64,000 nucleotides of DNA, from assembly GCA_964505195.1 (NCBI GenBank), contig CAZDGV010000004.1, positions 41,571-105,570 on the forward strand, written 5' to 3'. The position numbers were made by a program, and so were the translations under genes. The stretch is from CAZDGV01 sp964505195. GTDB taxonomy: Bacteria; Bacteroidota; Bacteroidia; Chitinophagales; Chitinophagaceae. Shown here one piece after another: positions 17,789 through 26,411 of this stretch; the first letter of the stretch is position 1, and each line of letters opens with the position of its first letter. Below the pieces are notes generated by a model. That model did not search any database. It was not told the DNA's origin and saw only the letters and a list, made by a program, of their open reading frames with translations.

Positions 17789-18376
17789 ATGCAGCGCACC
17801 CTATTTTCTTTACTGATCATTTGCCTCTTCGCTGCATGTGAGCAGGTGCCCAATCCGCGACCCAAGGGTTATTTCAAAATTGATTTTCCCGAGCATACTT
17901 ATCGGGTGTTCGACAGCACAGGCTATCCTTATCAATTTGAATATCCGCAATATGCACGGGTGGTTAAGGATTCTGTTTTTTTCGACGATGCGCCTGAGAA
18001 TCCTTACTGGATCAATGTGGACTTCCCTGATTATAAGGCCAGGCTACACATAAGTTATAAGCAAATTGGCACAAAGCAACAGCTTGAAAGACTTGTGGAA
18101 GATGCGTTTAAACTCACCTCCAAGCACACGCTTAAAGCCAGCTCTATTGAAGAGGAGCAAGTTCGTCTATCACCCAACGTGCAGGGATTTGTTTTTCATG
18201 TGGGTGGTAATGCGGCAACCGGCAAGCAGTTTTTTCTTACCGATTCGGTGAAGCATTTTCTGCGCGGCGCATTGTATTTTGATGTTGCTCCGAATGCCGA
18301 TTCGCTTTTACCCGTAAGTGAATTTTTGTATCGTGATATAGAGCATTTAATGAAAACCTTGCGGTGGAAGAACTAA
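17789..18376 (+). CDS. gldD: gliding motility lipoprotein GldD
   Basis: A 195-residue lipoprotein with lipobox FAAC (Cys17). The start of the mature protein, NPRPKGYFKIDFPEHTYR, is characteristic of GldD. In Flavobacterium the protein is needed for gliding and type IX secretion. It begins 3 bp after the gldE stop, so the two are translationally coupled or nearly so. Confidence 0.93.
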   Translation: MQRTLFSLLIICLFAACEQVPNPRPKGYFKIDFPEHTYRVFDSTGYPYQFEYPQYARVVKDSVFFDDAPENPYWINVDFPDYKARLHISYKQIGTKQQLERLVEDAFKLTSKHTLKASSIEEEQVRLSPNVQGFVFHVGGNAATGKQFFLTDSVKHFLRGALYFDVAPNADSLLPVSEFLYRDIEHLMKTLRWKN

Positions 18377-18408
18377 TTGGTATAAACTGTTTTCCAAACT
18401 GAAACAAT

Positions 18409-18999
18409 ATGATTGTAATTGACAATATCATTATCAGCGATGAAGTAATAGAAGAGCAGTTTGTGTGCGATTTGAACAAGTGCAAAGGTGGCTGCTGTGT
18501 GGATGGTGATGCCGGCGCCCCATTAACGGATGCGGAGTTGGATGAAGTGCTCGCTGCATACGATCAGGTTAAGCACATGCTTACACCGCAAGGCATTGAA
18601 GCCATTGAAAAGCAGGGGAAATACCTGTTTGATAAATCTTTTGGTTGGGTAACACCTACCATCAACCATTCTATGTGTGCCTATGGCATAAAAGATGAGA
18701 AGGGTATCGTGAAATGTGCATTTGAAGAGGCATATAATCAAGGTTTGATTAAATGGAAAAAGCCCGTTTCCTGTCACCTGTTTCCCATCAAAATCAAAAA
18801 AAGTAAATATTCGCAACAGGAATATGTAAACTACGAGCCGCGCGAAACCCTTTGTGCGCCCGCCTGTGCCCTTGGTAAAAAAGCGAAGGTGCCGGTATAT
18901 GTCTTTTTAAAAGATGCGCTGATTCGCAAATACGGCGAGGAAGTGTATTCCTTAATTTGTGACATTGCAGAGCGTTATTATGCCGACAAAAAGAAATAG
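18409..18999 (+). CDS. DUF3109 family cysteine-cluster protein
   Basis: A 196-residue cytoplasmic protein. Cysteines occur in the N-terminal FVCDLNKCKGGCCVDGDAG and later in SMCAYG, IVKCAFE, VSCHLFPIKI and TLCAPACALG, an arrangement typical of DUF3109 and the related YkgJ zinc/iron-chelating families. This suggests a bound metal or Fe-S cluster, but no reaction is known. It lies 18 bp before lutB in a same-strand series. Confidence 0.85.
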   Translation: MIVIDNIIISDEVIEEQFVCDLNKCKGGCCVDGDAGAPLTDAELDEVLAAYDQVKHMLTPQGIEAIEKQGKYLFDKSFGWVTPTINHSMCAYGIKDEKGIVKCAFEEAYNQGLIKWKKPVSCHLFPIKIKKSKYSQQEYVNYEPRETLCAPACALGKKAKVPVYVFLKDALIRKYGEEVYSLICDIAERYYADKKK

Positions 19000-19017
19000 C
19001 ATCGTACATTTGAAACC

Positions 19018-20388
19018 ATGAGTGTATCCGCATCCACATTCAAAGCAAAGAGTGCCGTAAAAGCTGCCGACCTTGAGCATCGGCGAAAAATCAATTTCAA
19101 TATTGGTAAGTATAACAGCAAAGTTGCGGAAGGCAAAGAACAGTTTACCCAGCTGATGCCTGCAAGAGAGCGGGCAAAAAATATCCGCTGGCGTGCCATC
19201 GAAACACTCGATCAGCAATTAGAAACTTTTGAGCTGCAGTTTACACGTAATGGTGGTAAGGTTATATGGGCTGAAAATGCACAGCAGGCCTGCGATGAAA
19301 TATTGAAGATTTGTCGCGCCAAACAATGCAAAACGCTTGTGAAGAGCAAAAGCATGGTTACGGAAGAGATTCACCTGAACGATTTTATGCAGCAGCATGG
19401 CATTGAAAGTGTGGAAACAGATTTGGGTGAATACATTCAGCAGCTCGATGGGGAGCCGCCCTATCATATTGTTACCCCCGCCATGCATAAAAGCAAGGAA
19501 GACGTGGCCAAGCTTTTTGCTGAAAAGCTGGGCACTGATCCGCATGCCACTCCTGAGCAACTTACTTTAACGGCGCGTGCTATTTTAAGAGAAAAATATG
19601 TTCAGGCTGAAGTGGGTGTTACTGGCGCCAACTTTATTTTGGCCGACGTGGGAGGTATCGCCATTACAGAAAACGAGGGTAATGCCCGACTTAGCTGCGC
19701 ATTTCCTAAAACACATATTGTGGTGGTAGGCATAGAAAAAATGCTGCCTTCTATACAAGACCTTTCTTTATTCTGGCCTTTACTTGCTACCTATGGTACC
19801 GGACAGCAAGTAACGGTTTACAACAGCATTGTTACCGGACCGCGTAAGAGCAGTGAACATGATGGTCCGGAAGAAATGTATGTGATATTACTCGACAATG
19901 GTCGCACCAATGTACTGGCGAATCCCGCCGCGCGCGAAAGCTTGTATTGCATTCGTTGCGGCGCCTGTCTTAATGCATGTCCGGTTTACAAAAATGTTGG
20001 CGGACACAGCTACGGCACTACTTACAGTGGCCCGATAGGTAGTGTGATTACTCCGCATTTGAAAGATTTGGATGAATACAAACATCTTAGTCATGCTTCA
20101 TCCCTTTGCGGTAACTGTACCGAAGTGTGTCCGGTCCGCATCAATTTACATACGCTCCTTCTTGAAAACAGAATGGAGGCAGTAGCTGCCGGTCATGCAA
20201 GTATTCCTGAAAAAGCTGCCTGGATGTTATGGAAGCAGGCAGTGCTACGCCGCCCTTTGTTGAATATTGGCGGTGGCGCTCTCAAAAATAAAGTGGTGAA
20301 CAAGCTCTTTACTGCCTGGGTGCAACACCGGGGCGAACTTCATTTTCCGGAAAAGAATTTCAATCAGCTCTGGAAAGAGCGGCGCTGA
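19018..20388 (+). CDS. lutB: lactate utilization iron-sulfur protein LutB
   Basis: This 456-residue protein has an N-terminal LUD domain and a C-terminal ferredoxin-like part. One 4Fe-4S motif is CIRCGACLNACP (Cys 311, 314, 317, 321); the second is CGNCTEVCP (Cys 364, 367, 371). LutB works with LutA and LutC to oxidise L-lactate to pyruvate. A lutC-like gene is present 16 kb away (36869), and no lutA (CCG-domain) gene is in the window. Start ATG at 19018, followed by the typical soluble N-terminus. The role in lactate oxidation is inferred from the family. Confidence 0.9.
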   Translation: MSVSASTFKAKSAVKAADLEHRRKINFNIGKYNSKVAEGKEQFTQLMPARERAKNIRWRAIETLDQQLETFELQFTRNGGKVIWAENAQQACDEILKICRAKQCKTLVKSKSMVTEEIHLNDFMQQHGIESVETDLGEYIQQLDGEPPYHIVTPAMHKSKEDVAKLFAEKLGTDPHATPEQLTLTARAILREKYVQAEVGVTGANFILADVGGIAITENEGNARLSCAFPKTHIVVVGIEKMLPSIQDLSLFWPLLATYGTGQQVTVYNSIVTGPRKSSEHDGPEEMYVILLDNGRTNVLANPAARESLYCIRCGACLNACPVYKNVGGHSYGTTYSGPIGSVITPHLKDLDEYKHLSHASSLCGNCTEVCPVRINLHTLLLENRMEAVAAGHASIPEKAAWMLWKQAVLRRPLLNIGGGALKNKVVNKLFTAWVQHRGELHFPEKNFNQLWKERR

Positions 20389-20390
20389 GC

Positions 20391-21695
20391 ATGCTGCTTT
20401 ACGCGGAACATATTACAGCCCGACTGCAATATATCGTTGCTTATTTGGAGCAACATCTTTTTGAAACACCTCTTGCAATTACACAGGATGCAGAAAGTTT
20501 TCTGCAGTACAAGGGTCCCAAGATCAATTACAGTAAGAAAAAGATTTGCAAGAACGAATGGTTTTTACAACCTGCCGGACTGCTGGAACAAGAAGGAATT
20601 GTAAACCTTGTTCCAACGGTAGATGAATATTTACAGCGCATTGTTTTGTTTCCGCAGCAGCAATCCGATCACCCCTTCGATATTTTTTCAGCGCTGTTTT
20701 ATGTGCTGAGTCGATATGAAGAATATTTGCCTCATACCAAAGATGCATATGGTAGGTTTAGTCATGAGGATTCCCTGGCATGGAAGCATCGTTTTTTAAA
20801 TATCCCGCTGGCAGATCAATGGATGGCTGATTTTAAAACAGCTTTACAACAGCGCTTCCCCGACATAAAGTTTAGCAATCCTTGTTTTTCTTTTAGGCCC
20901 ACATACGATATTGATATTGCCTGGAGTTATTTGCATAAAGGGTTTATACGCAATATGGGCGGTATGCTAAGAGACTTTGCTCGTTTTGATTTAGTTGCCG
21001 TTTCAGAAAGAATTGCTGTGCTTTTGCGCAAGCAATCTGATCCTTTTGATGTGTATGATTGGCTCGAAAACGAGCATCGTACAAGAAAACTTCGGCCGAT
21101 TTATTTTTTTCTGCTTTCTAAGCTGCAGCATCCGCTTGATAAAAATATTCCTCCTCATCAGAAAGCGCTCCAGCTGCTTGTGCAGCAAATTGGAAAAAGC
21201 AATCAAATCGGCTTGCACCCCTCTATGCACAGCAATGAAAACAATCAAGCTTTGATGCAGGAAGTTGAAATGTTTAAACAGATTTCAGGTAGTTTACCTC
21301 TTTACAGCAGACAGCATTATCTATATTTTTCTTTGCCACATACCTATCAAAAGCTGTTGGCAGCAGGCATACGTGAAGAATACAGCATGGGTTACGGAAC
21401 AGTAAACGGATTTAGGGCATCTACCAGTAAATCTTTTTATTGGTACGATTTGCAAAATGAAACTGCTACTAATTTACTGGTTCATCCCATGGCATTTATG
21501 GATGCCAACGCATTCTACGAAAGTAAAAGCACTGCGGAAGCAGCATTACAGGAATTAAAGGAATTGTATGTATCGGTGAAAGCAGTGAATGGAAATTTGA
21601 TCACGGTGTTTCATAATCATATTCTTGGAAGCGCTTCTGCGTTCCGCGGCTGGTGGAATATGTATCTTTCTTTTTTAGATTATGTGTCTGAATAG
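20391..21695 (+). CDS. polysaccharide deacetylase-like protein (DUF7033 type)
   Basis: The 434-residue protein begins 2 bp after the lutB stop. The N-terminal 150 residues resemble the DUF7033-like region found before Bacteroidota polysaccharide deacetylase domains (FSALFYVLSRYEEYLPHTKDAYGRF). A NodB-like domain follows with RPTYDIDIAW (Y172-D-I-D175), histidines in QIGLHPSMHSNEN, and EYSMGYGTVNGFRASTS and HPMAFMD toward the end. No signal peptide is visible, so it may act in the cytoplasm. The substrate is unknown. Its 3' end overlaps the convergent EamA gene by 16 bp. Confidence 0.75.
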   Translation: MLLYAEHITARLQYIVAYLEQHLFETPLAITQDAESFLQYKGPKINYSKKKICKNEWFLQPAGLLEQEGIVNLVPTVDEYLQRIVLFPQQQSDHPFDIFSALFYVLSRYEEYLPHTKDAYGRFSHEDSLAWKHRFLNIPLADQWMADFKTALQQRFPDIKFSNPCFSFRPTYDIDIAWSYLHKGFIRNMGGMLRDFARFDLVAVSERIAVLLRKQSDPFDVYDWLENEHRTRKLRPIYFFLLSKLQHPLDKNIPPHQKALQLLVQQIGKSNQIGLHPSMHSNENNQALMQEVEMFKQISGSLPLYSRQHYLYFSLPHTYQKLLAAGIREEYSMGYGTVNGFRASTSKSFYWYDLQNETATNLLVHPMAFMDANAFYESKSTAEAALQELKELYVSVKAVNGNLITVFHNHILGSASAFRGWWNMYLSFLDYVSE

Positions 21696-22639
21696 CGATC
21701 TGTTTCCATTGCTTTCACTGACTTGTTTTTTCGGTAGGCATTGTTCACCATAAATACGCCATATATCGTAACAGCGCCGCCGATAGCCAGGAGGATGGTT
21801 AGCTTTTCATCGAAAAACAAAGCGCCCAGCAGCATGGCAACCACAGGATTAATGTATGCATAAATTGAAGCCTGCTCGGTGGGTAGGTGTTGCAATGCAT
21901 AAATAAATGCGATGAAGGATAATACTGATCCGAAGACTACCAGATAGGCAATGGCAAGCCAGGATGCAGTCGGTATTTGCTGCAATGGGATAAAAGATCC
22001 GCTGGCATAGGAAGCGCCCAATAAACTGGCACCACCAATGGTCATTTGAATACCCAGTCCGAAGTAAGGATTGAAATGCACTGCATTTTTTTTCGTGTAG
22101 ATGGTGCCAAAGGCCCAGCCCCAGGTGGCGATCAGAGAAAGTAAAATACCGAATCGAAAATCGGGCTGCAGAAAATCATGCAGGTGCTCATAAAAAATAA
22201 TACAAACACCTGCAAAGCCAAGCAGCATACCGATGATTGATTTCATTGGCATGCTTTCTTCTCCTTTAAAAAAGCCAATGATCACAAGCCATAACGGGAA
22301 AATTGCACCGATGATGGAGCCGAGTCCTGCTGAAATATATCTTACACCCCAAGTGCTGAGTCCATTTGCAATGATAAAGTTCAACAGCGCAAGCACGAGT
22401 AATGGAAGTATTTGCTTTTTAGTTGGCCATGCTGCTCCTTTGTAAAAGAAAAAGCTCAGGTATAGAATGCCTCCGAGCAACTGTCGCATGCCGGCCATTT
22501 GCAAAGCAGGCATATGCAATACGCCTTGTCGCGATGCAATCCAGGTAGTGCCCCATAAAAAACAAACGGCTGCAAGGGCAATAAGGGCTTTGGTATGGGT
22601 GCCTTTCTTATGCAGGGAAAGCGGATGATATTTTTGCAT
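21680..22639 (-). CDS. EamA/DMT superfamily transporter
   Basis: This 319-residue integral membrane protein has about ten hydrophobic helices arranged as two EamA repeats (about residues 17-145 and 165-300). Typical features are the first-helix FLWGTTWIASRQGV and the second-repeat end LQHLPTEQASIYAYINPVVAMLLGALFFDEKLT. Members export metabolites such as amino acids; the substrate here cannot be inferred. It follows purH by 55 bp on the same strand. Confidence 0.88.
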   Translation of the reverse strand: MQKYHPLSLHKKGTHTKALIALAAVCFLWGTTWIASRQGVLHMPALQMAGMRQLLGGILYLSFFFYKGAAWPTKKQILPLLVLALLNFIIANGLSTWGVRYISAGLGSIIGAIFPLWLVIIGFFKGEESMPMKSIIGMLLGFAGVCIIFYEHLHDFLQPDFRFGILLSLIATWGWAFGTIYTKKNAVHFNPYFGLGIQMTIGGASLLGASYASGSFIPLQQIPTASWLAIAYLVVFGSVLSFIAFIYALQHLPTEQASIYAYINPVVAMLLGALFFDEKLTILLAIGGAVTIYGVFMVNNAYRKNKSVKAMETDRYSDT

Positions 22640-22694
22640 CCGTTCTAGTATGTTGGTGTGATTTGAAATGGTTGCAGCTGAAATATTTTTAAAC

Positions 22695-24212
22695 TCAGTG
22701 TTTAAAATGGCGTGTTTCGGTGATCACCATCGCCAGATTATTTTCTTTACAGTAGGTAATTGAATCGTTATCGCGAATAGAGCCGCCAGGTTGAATAAAT
22801 GCAGTAATGCCGGCTGCATGTCCCATTTTTACGCAATCATCGAAGGGGAAAAAAGCATCGCTTGCCATTACGGCATCTTGCAGATCGAAAGAAAATTGTT
22901 TTGCTTTTTCCAATGCATGTCGCAGTGCGTCAATTCTACTGGTTTGTCCGCATCCTTTGCCGATGAGCTGTTTGTTCTTTACCAAGCTGATGGCATTCGA
23001 TTTGAGGTGCTTACAAAGAATATTGGCAAATTCCAGATCTTCTTTTTCGGAAGCAGTTGTATTGCGCCCACCACTTTCTTTCCAGGCAGCATAATTCACA
23101 GCATCCGCATCCTGTGTTAAAATGCCATTCAAGAGCGAGCGTTGCATGCTTTTATTTTGTGGTATATGTTTCAGTTGCAGCAATATTCTATTTTTCTTAC
23201 TGCTCAGAAGCTGCAGTGCTTCTTCTGAAAAAGCTGGCGCGATCAATACTTCAAAGAAAATTTCCTGAATGGCTTCTGCTGTTGCTTTATCAATAGCACC
23301 GTTGCTTACCAATACGCCGCCAAAAGCACTTTCCGGATCTCCGGCCAGCGCTGCTTTCCATGCGTTGAGTGTAGTGGTAGCGATAGCTGCACCACAAACA
23401 TTGGTGTGTTTGATGATGGCAAAAACCGTTTCTTGTTTTTCATTGCTTTGAAACTCTCCAATCAGCTGAATGGCCGCGTCAACATCTACCAGATTATTAT
23501 AGGAAAGCTCTTTTCCGTTGCGTTGTTCAAACAACTCGTTTAAGTTGCCGAAAAAGCTGGCCAACTGATGTGGATTTTCACCATAGCGCAAAGTCTTTTT
23601 TTCTTTGTTGAAAGCGGTTTCAATATGCGCATTGTGAAAATAATTTGAAATGGCTTGATCGTATGCCGTGCATACATCAAAAGCTTTAATGGCAAAAGCA
23701 CGACGCTGTTCTTGGGTGGTAGCGCCATCCTGTGCTTCTAATAGCTGTTCCAAAACGGCATAGTCTTTTTTGGCTGCAATCACCACTACATCGCTGTGAT
23801 TTTTTGCTGCACCGCGGATCATGGATGGACCGCCCACATCTATTTTCTCAATGATCTGCTGTTCGTCGTTAGTGCTGGCAACCGTTTCTTCAAAAGGATA
23901 CAGATCCACCATCACCAAATCAATGGCAGGGATTTTGAATTGCTGCATTTCCTGCACATCTTTTGTATGATTTCTTCTGCCAAGGATGCCACCAAATATC
24001 AACGGGTGCAAGGTTTTCACTCTTCCGCCCAAAATAGAAGGGTAGCCGGTTACCTCTTCAACGGGAATAACAGGTATGCCCAGCGACTCAATGAATTGCT
24101 GTGTACCGCCGGTAGAATAGATGCTTACATTATGACGGTGAAGTAATTGAACCAGGGGGGCAAGTCCATCTTTATAATAAACTGAAATAAGGGCCGACTG
24201 GATTTTCTTCAT
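22695..24212 (-). CDS. purH: bifunctional AICAR formyltransferase / IMP cyclohydrolase
   Basis: Catalyses the last two steps of de novo IMP synthesis. The 505-residue protein has the N-terminal MGS-like IMP cyclohydrolase domain (IYSTGGTQQFIESLGI, TGYPSILGGRVKTLHP) and the C-terminal AICAR transformylase domain (KTLRYGENPHQ, the catalytic IIKHTNVCGAAIA with its K-H pair, and the ending DAFFPFDDCVKMGHAAGITAFIQPGGS). The promoter at 24268-24298 is the clearest in the window. The gene lies 68 bp from the end of comEC but has its own promoter. Confidence 0.95.
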   Translation of the reverse strand: MKKIQSALISVYYKDGLAPLVQLLHRHNVSIYSTGGTQQFIESLGIPVIPVEEVTGYPSILGGRVKTLHPLIFGGILGRRNHTKDVQEMQQFKIPAIDLVMVDLYPFEETVASTNDEQQIIEKIDVGGPSMIRGAAKNHSDVVVIAAKKDYAVLEQLLEAQDGATTQEQRRAFAIKAFDVCTAYDQAISNYFHNAHIETAFNKEKKTLRYGENPHQLASFFGNLNELFEQRNGKELSYNNLVDVDAAIQLIGEFQSNEKQETVFAIIKHTNVCGAAIATTTLNAWKAALAGDPESAFGGVLVSNGAIDKATAEAIQEIFFEVLIAPAFSEEALQLLSSKKNRILLQLKHIPQNKSMQRSLLNGILTQDADAVNYAAWKESGGRNTTASEKEDLEFANILCKHLKSNAISLVKNKQLIGKGCGQTSRIDALRHALEKAKQFSFDLQDAVMASDAFFPFDDCVKMGHAAGITAFIQPGGSIRDNDSITYCKENNLAMVITETRHFKH

Positions 24213-24267
24213 GGTTTTCGTTGCTTTTTAAAAGTTGATGGCTTGCCAGCATAGTGGCTGATGGGCG

Positions 24268-24298
24268 CAAAGGTAAGCGGCTATCTTGTGAGAACAAA
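24268..24298 (-). promoter_or_regulatory. purH promoter, full Bacteroidota consensus
   Basis: On the minus strand, a -33 TTTG (24298 to 24295) is followed after exactly 19 nt by a -7 TACCTTTG (24275 to 24268). Both elements match the Bacteroidota sigma-A consensus TTTG-N19-TAnnTTTG perfectly. The predicted 5' leader to the ATG at 24212 is about 50 nt. The -33 box lies inside the 3' end of comEC. Confidence 0.75.
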
Positions 24299-26362
24299 AG
24301 CTCCTTGCTGCGCGGTGGAAAAAACCTTGATGTTGAGTTGCATGGCTTCTTTTTGCCAGCGTTGTACCCGCCAACTGGGATTGGATCCGTCCATCACCAC
24401 CCACTTAGGTGAGTATATCTTTATCAAATCTGCCAGTTTTGATTTTGCCCCTTTGCCAATGAGCAGCACATCAATCGAGACACTTTTGGTTATACCATAC
24501 GGGAGTGGCTCACCTTTATATAGTACGAGGCGCATATTGCCAAAGCTGAAGCTGTTTTCAGTTTGGTGTACGTATGACAAGGAGGGCCCCCAGCGTAAAC
24601 CATGCTGTATGCGCGAAGCTTTCAGATGAAAATTTTGCAAAAACCCTTTTTTTAAAATTGCATCATCGCCTACACACAAAAACTGTTTACCGTGTATGAA
24701 ATCGATGGCAGTATACCCCTGTATATGATACACGATGATTTTTTGCTGATGCTGTTGTTGATATGTACGATAAGCATGTAATACTGCAAACAGCAATGCA
24801 CAACAAAGCATTGCGCCGAAGTATTTTTTATTTGCTTTTAAACTCCATGCAACGCCCAGGCCAATGCATCCGTACAATAGGATTGCTTGAGGCCATGTAA
24901 TATAAATACCATCTGTTACAGAAAAGCGAAAAGCATCGATCCAAATAATGTATTCGTTCAAATAGTACAAACAGACATTTACGGCCTTGCCTATCCAAGT
25001 TGCAAGCATTGAAAAGGGAGTTGCGGCTACCAGCAAAATCTCTCCTATCAGAACAACGCTTCCCAGCGGCACGGCTATGATATTACTTAGGAGAAAAAGA
25101 TTCGGAATTTGATGAAAGTGATATATGCTCAACGGCAGGGTGAGTAGTTGTGCTGATATTGTTACCGCACACATTTGTCCTATTTTCTGCAGCAGTCTGT
25201 TTTCGGGTAGCCAAAGATTAGCGATGGGTTTGTAAAGCATCAAAATACCCAGCACGGCTGCATAGGATAACTGAAAGCCGAGATCCCAAAGCAGAAAGGG
25301 CTGAAAACAAAGCATACAAAAGGCAGATGCTGATAAAGTATTGTACACATTCGTTGTTCTTCTTAGTGTTTCTGCTGCTGCCATGAAGGTGAACATCAGC
25401 GCAGCTCTAACTACCGATGCCGTTGCGCCAACCATGATAGTGAAAGCCCATAGAAAGGCAATGGTGATAAAAGGCGATGCTTTTGAAACATACTTGTATT
25501 TTCTAAAGGGACGAATCAACAGAAGAATAATTCCATAGATTAGTCCCAGATGCATACCTGAAATGGCGATAATATGTACTACGCCTGTATTGCTGTACAT
25601 CTGCACCAATCCGCGATCCAGCTCATCGCGATAGCCAAGCAGCAATGCTTCTGCCACCCCTCGTTCCCTTTGATGAGGAATGTATTGTTGCAATGTTGCT
25701 AATGCAGTTTTTCGTGCTTTATATAAAAATGCGACTACGCTATTTTTCTGTTGCTTATCTGCAACGCTGTATTCTTTCTCCGATAAATAAAGCTGATGTG
25801 TAATGCCTTTAAAAAGCGTGTAACGTTTGTATTGAAAGGCCCCGGGATTCGCTGCATTTGCAATGGGCTGAAGCGGCTTGGCGGTTACAATTACCGTTCC
25901 GTAGTCGAGCTTTTGCAAATCAGCTGTTTTTGAGAAATAAAGAATCGCTTTCCCTTTTTGTGCTTTCCAATGCTTCCCGTTTTGAATGGCAAGGATGGAT
26001 GCTTCTGTTTTGTAAGAATTGGTTTTTTTACTCAGCGGCTCATTCAATACCAATTTTATGATGCCTGTTTTATTTCCAATCCATTGCGGATGGTGTTCCA
26101 TGTTATGCAGCCAGCACAAAATAGCCCCTGCTGTTGCAAAGCAAAAGCTTGCAGCTATACCGCGCAGCCACGACCAGCGATACTGATGTTGGAGCTCTAA
26201 TTTTTGCAACCAGAGAAATACAGATAAATTAATAATGAAGATTACAGCGGGTACCTTCCAGCCAATTTTTAATTCCCATCCAATCCATATGCCTGCTAAC
26301 AGCGGCAGCAGCAAGCGGAAAAAGGGCATGCTTTTCCAGAAAGGAATTTCATAAGGTAGCAC
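24281..26362 (-). CDS. comEC: ComEC/Rec2-family DNA-uptake channel protein, without metallo-beta-lactamase domain motif
   Basis: This 693-residue polytopic membrane protein has an N-terminal DUF4131-like region (about 20-190) and a Competence domain with the hallmark VVHIIAISGMHLGLIYGIILLL and many helices (about 230-520). ComEC forms the inner-membrane channel for transforming DNA. The C-terminal 150 residues lack the HxHxDH metal site of the usual beta-lactamase-like nuclease domain, though WVVMDGSNPSWRVQRW near the end resembles its tail. The start is a GTG at 26362, because PFWKSMPFFRLLLPLLAGI aligns with typical N-termini; an ATG at 26329 is the alternative. It follows the second carB half by 49 bp. 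Confidence 0.85.
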   Translation of the reverse strand: MLPYEIPFWKSMPFFRLLLPLLAGIWIGWELKIGWKVPAVIFIINLSVFLWLQKLELQHQYRWSWLRGIAASFCFATAGAILCWLHNMEHHPQWIGNKTGIIKLVLNEPLSKKTNSYKTEASILAIQNGKHWKAQKGKAILYFSKTADLQKLDYGTVIVTAKPLQPIANAANPGAFQYKRYTLFKGITHQLYLSEKEYSVADKQQKNSVVAFLYKARKTALATLQQYIPHQRERGVAEALLLGYRDELDRGLVQMYSNTGVVHIIAISGMHLGLIYGIILLLIRPFRKYKYVSKASPFITIAFLWAFTIMVGATASVVRAALMFTFMAAAETLRRTTNVYNTLSASAFCMLCFQPFLLWDLGFQLSYAAVLGILMLYKPIANLWLPENRLLQKIGQMCAVTISAQLLTLPLSIYHFHQIPNLFLLSNIIAVPLGSVVLIGEILLVAATPFSMLATWIGKAVNVCLYYLNEYIIWIDAFRFSVTDGIYITWPQAILLYGCIGLGVAWSLKANKKYFGAMLCCALLFAVLHAYRTYQQQHQQKIIVYHIQGYTAIDFIHGKQFLCVGDDAILKKGFLQNFHLKASRIQHGLRWGPSLSYVHQTENSFSFGNMRLVLYKGEPLPYGITKSVSIDVLLIGKGAKSKLADLIKIYSPKWVVMDGSNPSWRVQRWQKEAMQLNIKVFSTAQQGAFVLTR

Positions 26363-26373
26363 ATCGAAAAATA

Positions 26374-26393
26374 GAAAAAACCTTCCTGAAAGG
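26374..26393 (-). terminator. weak hairpin with T run between carB C-half and comEC
   Basis: On the minus strand a CCTT / AAGG stem (extended by one G-T pair) is followed directly by six T. An upstream AAGGC can pair instead with the GCCTT of the same stem, giving two mutually exclusive hairpins. The stem is short, so termination would be partial. Confidence 0.3.
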
Positions 26394-26411
26394 CAAGCCT
26401 TAGCAGCATGA

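Noticed and set aside
21680..21695. Overlap of the deacetylase-like and EamA genes as a sign of a wrong gene call
   Set aside because: Both proteins are complete to their ends; a 16-bp convergent overlap is common in compact genomes.
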